A stretch of 7,714 nucleotides of DNA from an uncultured bacterium. Its GTDB lineage: Bacteria; Bacillota; Clostridia; Oscillospirales; Oscillospiraceae. Location: positions 1 to 7,714 of the forward strand of contig CAJMQR010000055.1 of assembly GCA_905215665.1 (NCBI GenBank). The letters run 5' to 3'. Both the position numbers and the translations under genes were made by a program. Under the pieces are notes generated by a model, which saw only the letters and a program-made list of their open reading frames with translations, was not told where the DNA came from and searched no databases. How positions within the stretch are numbered: position 1 is the first letter of the stretch; every line of letters begins with the position of its first letter. Below, one piece after another: positions 5,995 to 7,714 of the stretch.

Positions 5995-6034
5995 GTCTAT
6001 ATTTACCGACCGGTTTCAGTCTATCATTACCGAC
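5995..6034 (-). promoter_or_regulatory. Tandem operator sites for the BlaI-type repressor
   Basis: Two 16-base sites, GTCGGTAATGATAGAC (minus strand, 6034-6019) and GTCGGTAAATATAGAC (6010-5995), differ at only two positions and lie 24 bases apart, with GTC/GAC ends in each. Known BlaI/MecI/CopY operators are dyads built on TACA-NN-TGTA, often within GTC...GAC; here the size and outer bases fit but the inner half-sites are degenerate. One site overlaps the -10 box and spacer, the other the region just after the start point, the classic place for repression. Confidence 0.7.
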
Positions 6035-6046
6035 CAGTTTTGTCAA
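6018..6046 (-). promoter_or_regulatory. Promoter of the repressor/M56 operon
   Basis: On the minus strand a perfect TTGACA (6046-6041) and TAGACT (6023-6018) are 17 bases apart. Transcription would start near 6011, giving a leader of about 43 nucleotides before ATG 5968. The operator-like repeats cover the -10 box and the start site. Confidence 0.75.
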
Positions 6047-6131
6047 GGCTTTCCGAATTATTTTTTCTCCCGCCCCACATGGCGTGTAAGGTATAGCCAC
6101 GCGCCGGTTTTTACCTCGTAGAAGAAGCGGG

Positions 6132-6160
6132 TAGACTTTCTCGGAGAAATGTGTTATAAT
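6132..6160 (+). promoter_or_regulatory. Extended -10 promoter of the ABC exporter genes
   Basis: A perfect TATAAT (6155-6160) carries the extended element TG one base upstream (6152-6153). TAGACT (6132-6137) sits 17 bases before it as a weaker -35 box. The predicted start near 6167 leaves about 37 nucleotides before ATG 6204. No operator-like dyad is seen, which suggests steady expression. Confidence 0.75.
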
Positions 6161-6203
6161 ATAGCGGAATGCAAAAACACGCAGTTCAGAGGCGGTGGCA
6201 ATC

Positions 6204-6995
6204 ATGCGATTCATTCATAACATACGCTATTCTCTTCATAAATACGGTTTTCTGATGCAGCAGCTCGTCAGCCGCGACTTCAAGGTCAAATACAAGCGCA
6301 GTTTCCTCGGCATTGCGTGGAGCCTGCTCTATCCTGTGCTGACGATGGCAGTCATGGCGATCATTTTCTCCAACTTCTTCAAGTTCTCCACGCCGGGCGT
6401 CAGCTATCTGGCCTACCTCATGATCGGCCTGACCTATTTCAACTACTTCAGCGAAGCGTCCAATCTCGCCATGAGCAGCGTGGTGGCAAATTTCAGTCTG
6501 ATTAACAAGGTCTACATTCCGAAATATATTTTTCCCTTTACCAAATGCCTGTTTGTCGGCATCAACTTTCTGCTGACGCTGATCCCGCTCTATGCCGTCG
6601 TCCTCTTCACCGGAACGGGGCTGAACTGGTATCATTTCCTGCTGCCGTATTCCTTCCTGTGTCTCTTCCTTTTTACGGTCGGCATGGGTCTGCTGCTGTC
6701 CACCATTGCCGTTTTTATGCGGGATATGTTCTATATCTACGGCATCGTCCTCACCCTGTGGACTTACCTGACGCCCATCATGTATGACATCAAGGCGCTG
6801 GACATCAAGTTCGCGGCGATTCTCAAATGCAATCCCCTGTATCAGTTCATCAACTTTGCCAGAACGATCATCCTCTACCATCAGTGTCCCACGCCTTTCC
6901 AGTTCCTCGCGTGTCTCGCCTCGGCGCTTGTGTTTCTCCTGCTGGGCGTCGTCGTCTTCCGCAAAAATCAGGACAAATTCATCTATTACATCTGA
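6204..6995 (+). CDS. ABC-2 type polysaccharide/teichoic-acid export permease (Wzm/TagG family)
   Basis: Start ATG 6204 is preferred over the in-frame GTG at 6195 because AGGCGGTG (6190-6197) then sits six bases upstream as ribosome binding site. The 263-residue product has the usual length for the family. It opens with an amphipathic N-terminus and the typical YKRSFLGIAWSLLYPVL block (30-46), followed by six likely membrane segments near 38-58, 66-82, 112-137, 146-170, 176-195 and 234-252. The RDMFYIYGIVLTLWTYLTPI region (173-192) and NPLYQF (210-215) are characteristic of O-antigen, capsule and teichoic-acid exporters. It would form the membrane channel that carries an undecaprenyl-linked glycan outward, driven by the ATPase encoded 12 bases downstream. 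Which glycan is moved cannot be told from this window; the biosynthesis genes probably follow to the right. Confidence 0.93.
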   Translation: MRFIHNIRYSLHKYGFLMQQLVSRDFKVKYKRSFLGIAWSLLYPVLTMAVMAIIFSNFFKFSTPGVSYLAYLMIGLTYFNYFSEASNLAMSSVVANFSLINKVYIPKYIFPFTKCLFVGINFLLTLIPLYAVVLFTGTGLNWYHFLLPYSFLCLFLFTVGMGLLLSTIAVFMRDMFYIYGIVLTLWTYLTPIMYDIKALDIKFAAILKCNPLYQFINFARTIILYHQCPTPFQFLACLASALVFLLLGVVVFRKNQDKFIYYI

Positions 6996-7007
6996 GGAGC
7001 CGGCGCT

Positions 7008-7714
7008 ATGGATAACAGCATCATCAAGATTGAACACGTTTCGATGAAATTCAATCTGGGCATCGACAAGGGCTTTTCCTTCAAGCAGTTTTTTGTCGAT
7101 CTGCTCTCCGGCAAGCGCCGGAAGAAGAAAAAACAGAATAACGATTTCTGGGCATTGACGGATGTGAGCTTCGAGGTACAGCGCGGCGAGGTCGTGGGCT
7201 TGATCGGCAGCAACGGCGCGGGCAAATCCACAATGCTCAAGATCGTCGCCGGCGTTCTCAAGCCGACAAAGGGCAGCATGTCCGCCTACGGAAATATCTG
7301 TCCGATGATCGAGCTGGGCGCGGGCTTCGACATGGAGCTGACCGCGCGGGAGAACATCTTCCTCAACGGCGCGGTCATGGGCTATTCCAAAGCCTTTATC
7401 GAGAGCAAATTCGACGAAATCGTTGCGTTCTCCGAATTGCAGGATTTTCTGGACGTGCCGGTACGCAACTTCTCCTCCGGTATGATCGCCCGCCTTGCTT
7501 TCTCCGTGGCGACGGTCGTCGATCCCGAAATTCTGATTGTGGATGAGATTCTCTCCGTGGGCGATATTGCGTTTCAGGCCAAAAGCGAGGCGAAAATGCT
7601 CAGCATGATTCAGGGCGGCACGACGGTTCTGTACGTCTCCCATTCTCTGGAGTCGATCAAGAAGCTCTGCGACCGCGTCGTCTGGCTGGACCATGGGAAG
7701 GTCGTGGAAATCGG
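7008..7714 (+). CDS. ABC transporter ATPase for polysaccharide export (Wzt/TagH family), partial
   Basis: Start ATG 7008 has GAGGAG (6994-6999) eight bases upstream, overlapping the permease stop, so the two genes form one operon. The first 235 residues are present and the frame is open at the right edge. Visible motifs are Walker A GSNGAGKST (67-75), the signature FSSGM (155-159) in place of LSGGQ as is usual for Wzt/TagH proteins, Walker B ILIVDE (175-180), the D-loop region SVGD (183-186) and switch His212 in SHS. The lysine-rich insert GKRRKKKKQNNDFWAL (35-50) between the first strand and the domain core is also typical of this subfamily. The ATPase powers export of lipid-linked glycan by the upstream permease. 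A C-terminal carbohydrate-binding domain, present in some Wzt proteins, would lie beyond the window and decide the mode of chain-length control. Confidence 0.93.
   Translation, partial: MDNSIIKIEHVSMKFNLGIDKGFSFKQFFVDLLSGKRRKKKKQNNDFWALTDVSFEVQRGEVVGLIGSNGAGKSTMLKIVAGVLKPTKGSMSAYGNICPMIELGAGFDMELTARENIFLNGAVMGYSKAFIESKFDEIVAFSELQDFLDVPVRNFSSGMIARLAFSVATVVDPEILIVDEILSVGDIAFQAKSEAKMLSMIQGGTTVLYVSHSLESIKKLCDRVVWLDHGKVVEI

Noticed and set aside
6082..6102. Hairpin GCGTG/CACGC upstream of the exporter promoter as a terminator
   Set aside because: Only a 5-bp stem with an 11-base loop, and no gene reads into it on the plus strand, so it is probably chance.
5969..6214. Longer in-frame start for the BlaI-type repressor
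   Set aside because: It would translate through the -35/-10 boxes and the operator repeats; ATG 5968 has a proper ribosome binding site and the family's N-terminus.
6186..7694. 502-codon open frame on the minus strand
   Set aside because: It lies opposite both ABC exporter genes, whose Walker, signature and permease motifs are unambiguous. The minus-strand product is a charged low-meaning sequence with no domain.

Overview
The window comes from a fairly GC-rich member of the Firmicutes, most likely a gut-type clostridium (Oscillospiraceae/Ruminococcaceae-like). This is inferred from strong AGGAGG-type ribosome binding sites, TTGACA/TATAAT-type promoters, a BlaI/M56 (BlaR1-like) pair, a clostridial-style lipoprotein nuclease and a Wzm/Wzt-type polysaccharide exporter. 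No species can be assigned, and no phage, IS, tRNA, rRNA or CRISPR feature is visible.

Left third (1-2455, minus strand): the N-terminal 818 residues of a large secreted protein. After a signal peptide it is built only of tandem ~152-residue beta-sandwich modules resembling CBM_4_9/CBM22 carbohydrate-binding modules. Five are complete and a sixth starts at the window edge. Neighbouring repeats are almost identical at DNA level and one is a visible recombinant of two others. Any catalytic or anchoring domain lies beyond base 1. The following 2456-2814 is an AT-rich divergent intergenic region with promoter candidates for both directions and a possible three-way-junction RNA fold.

Middle (2815-4076, plus strand): a two-gene operon with a 4-base ATGA overlap. 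It encodes a 130-residue protein of a conserved uncharacterised clostridial family and a 290-residue lipoprotein of the EndA-like DNA/RNA non-specific endonuclease family with a small Cys/His-rich C-terminal domain. A GC-rich 18-bp hairpin (4084-4123) separates this operon from the convergent minus-strand genes.

4150-5968 (minus strand): a BlaI/MecI-family repressor followed one base later by an M56 membrane metalloprotease. The protease keeps the HExxH site, but its outer domain shows no penicillin-binding motifs, so the inducing signal is unknown. The repressor promoter carries two 16-bp near-identical operator-like sites 24 bases apart. The expected logic is a signal sensed by the M56 protein, loss of repressor, and derepression of the pair and perhaps of other genes.

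Right end (6132-7714, plus strand): an extended -10 promoter, then an ABC-2 permease (Wzm/TagG type) and its ATPase (Wzt/TagH type, cut by the window edge). This is probably the beginning of a surface-polysaccharide or teichoic-acid-like export locus. Overall the window is a cell-envelope and extracellular-function neighbourhood made of four independent transcription units.
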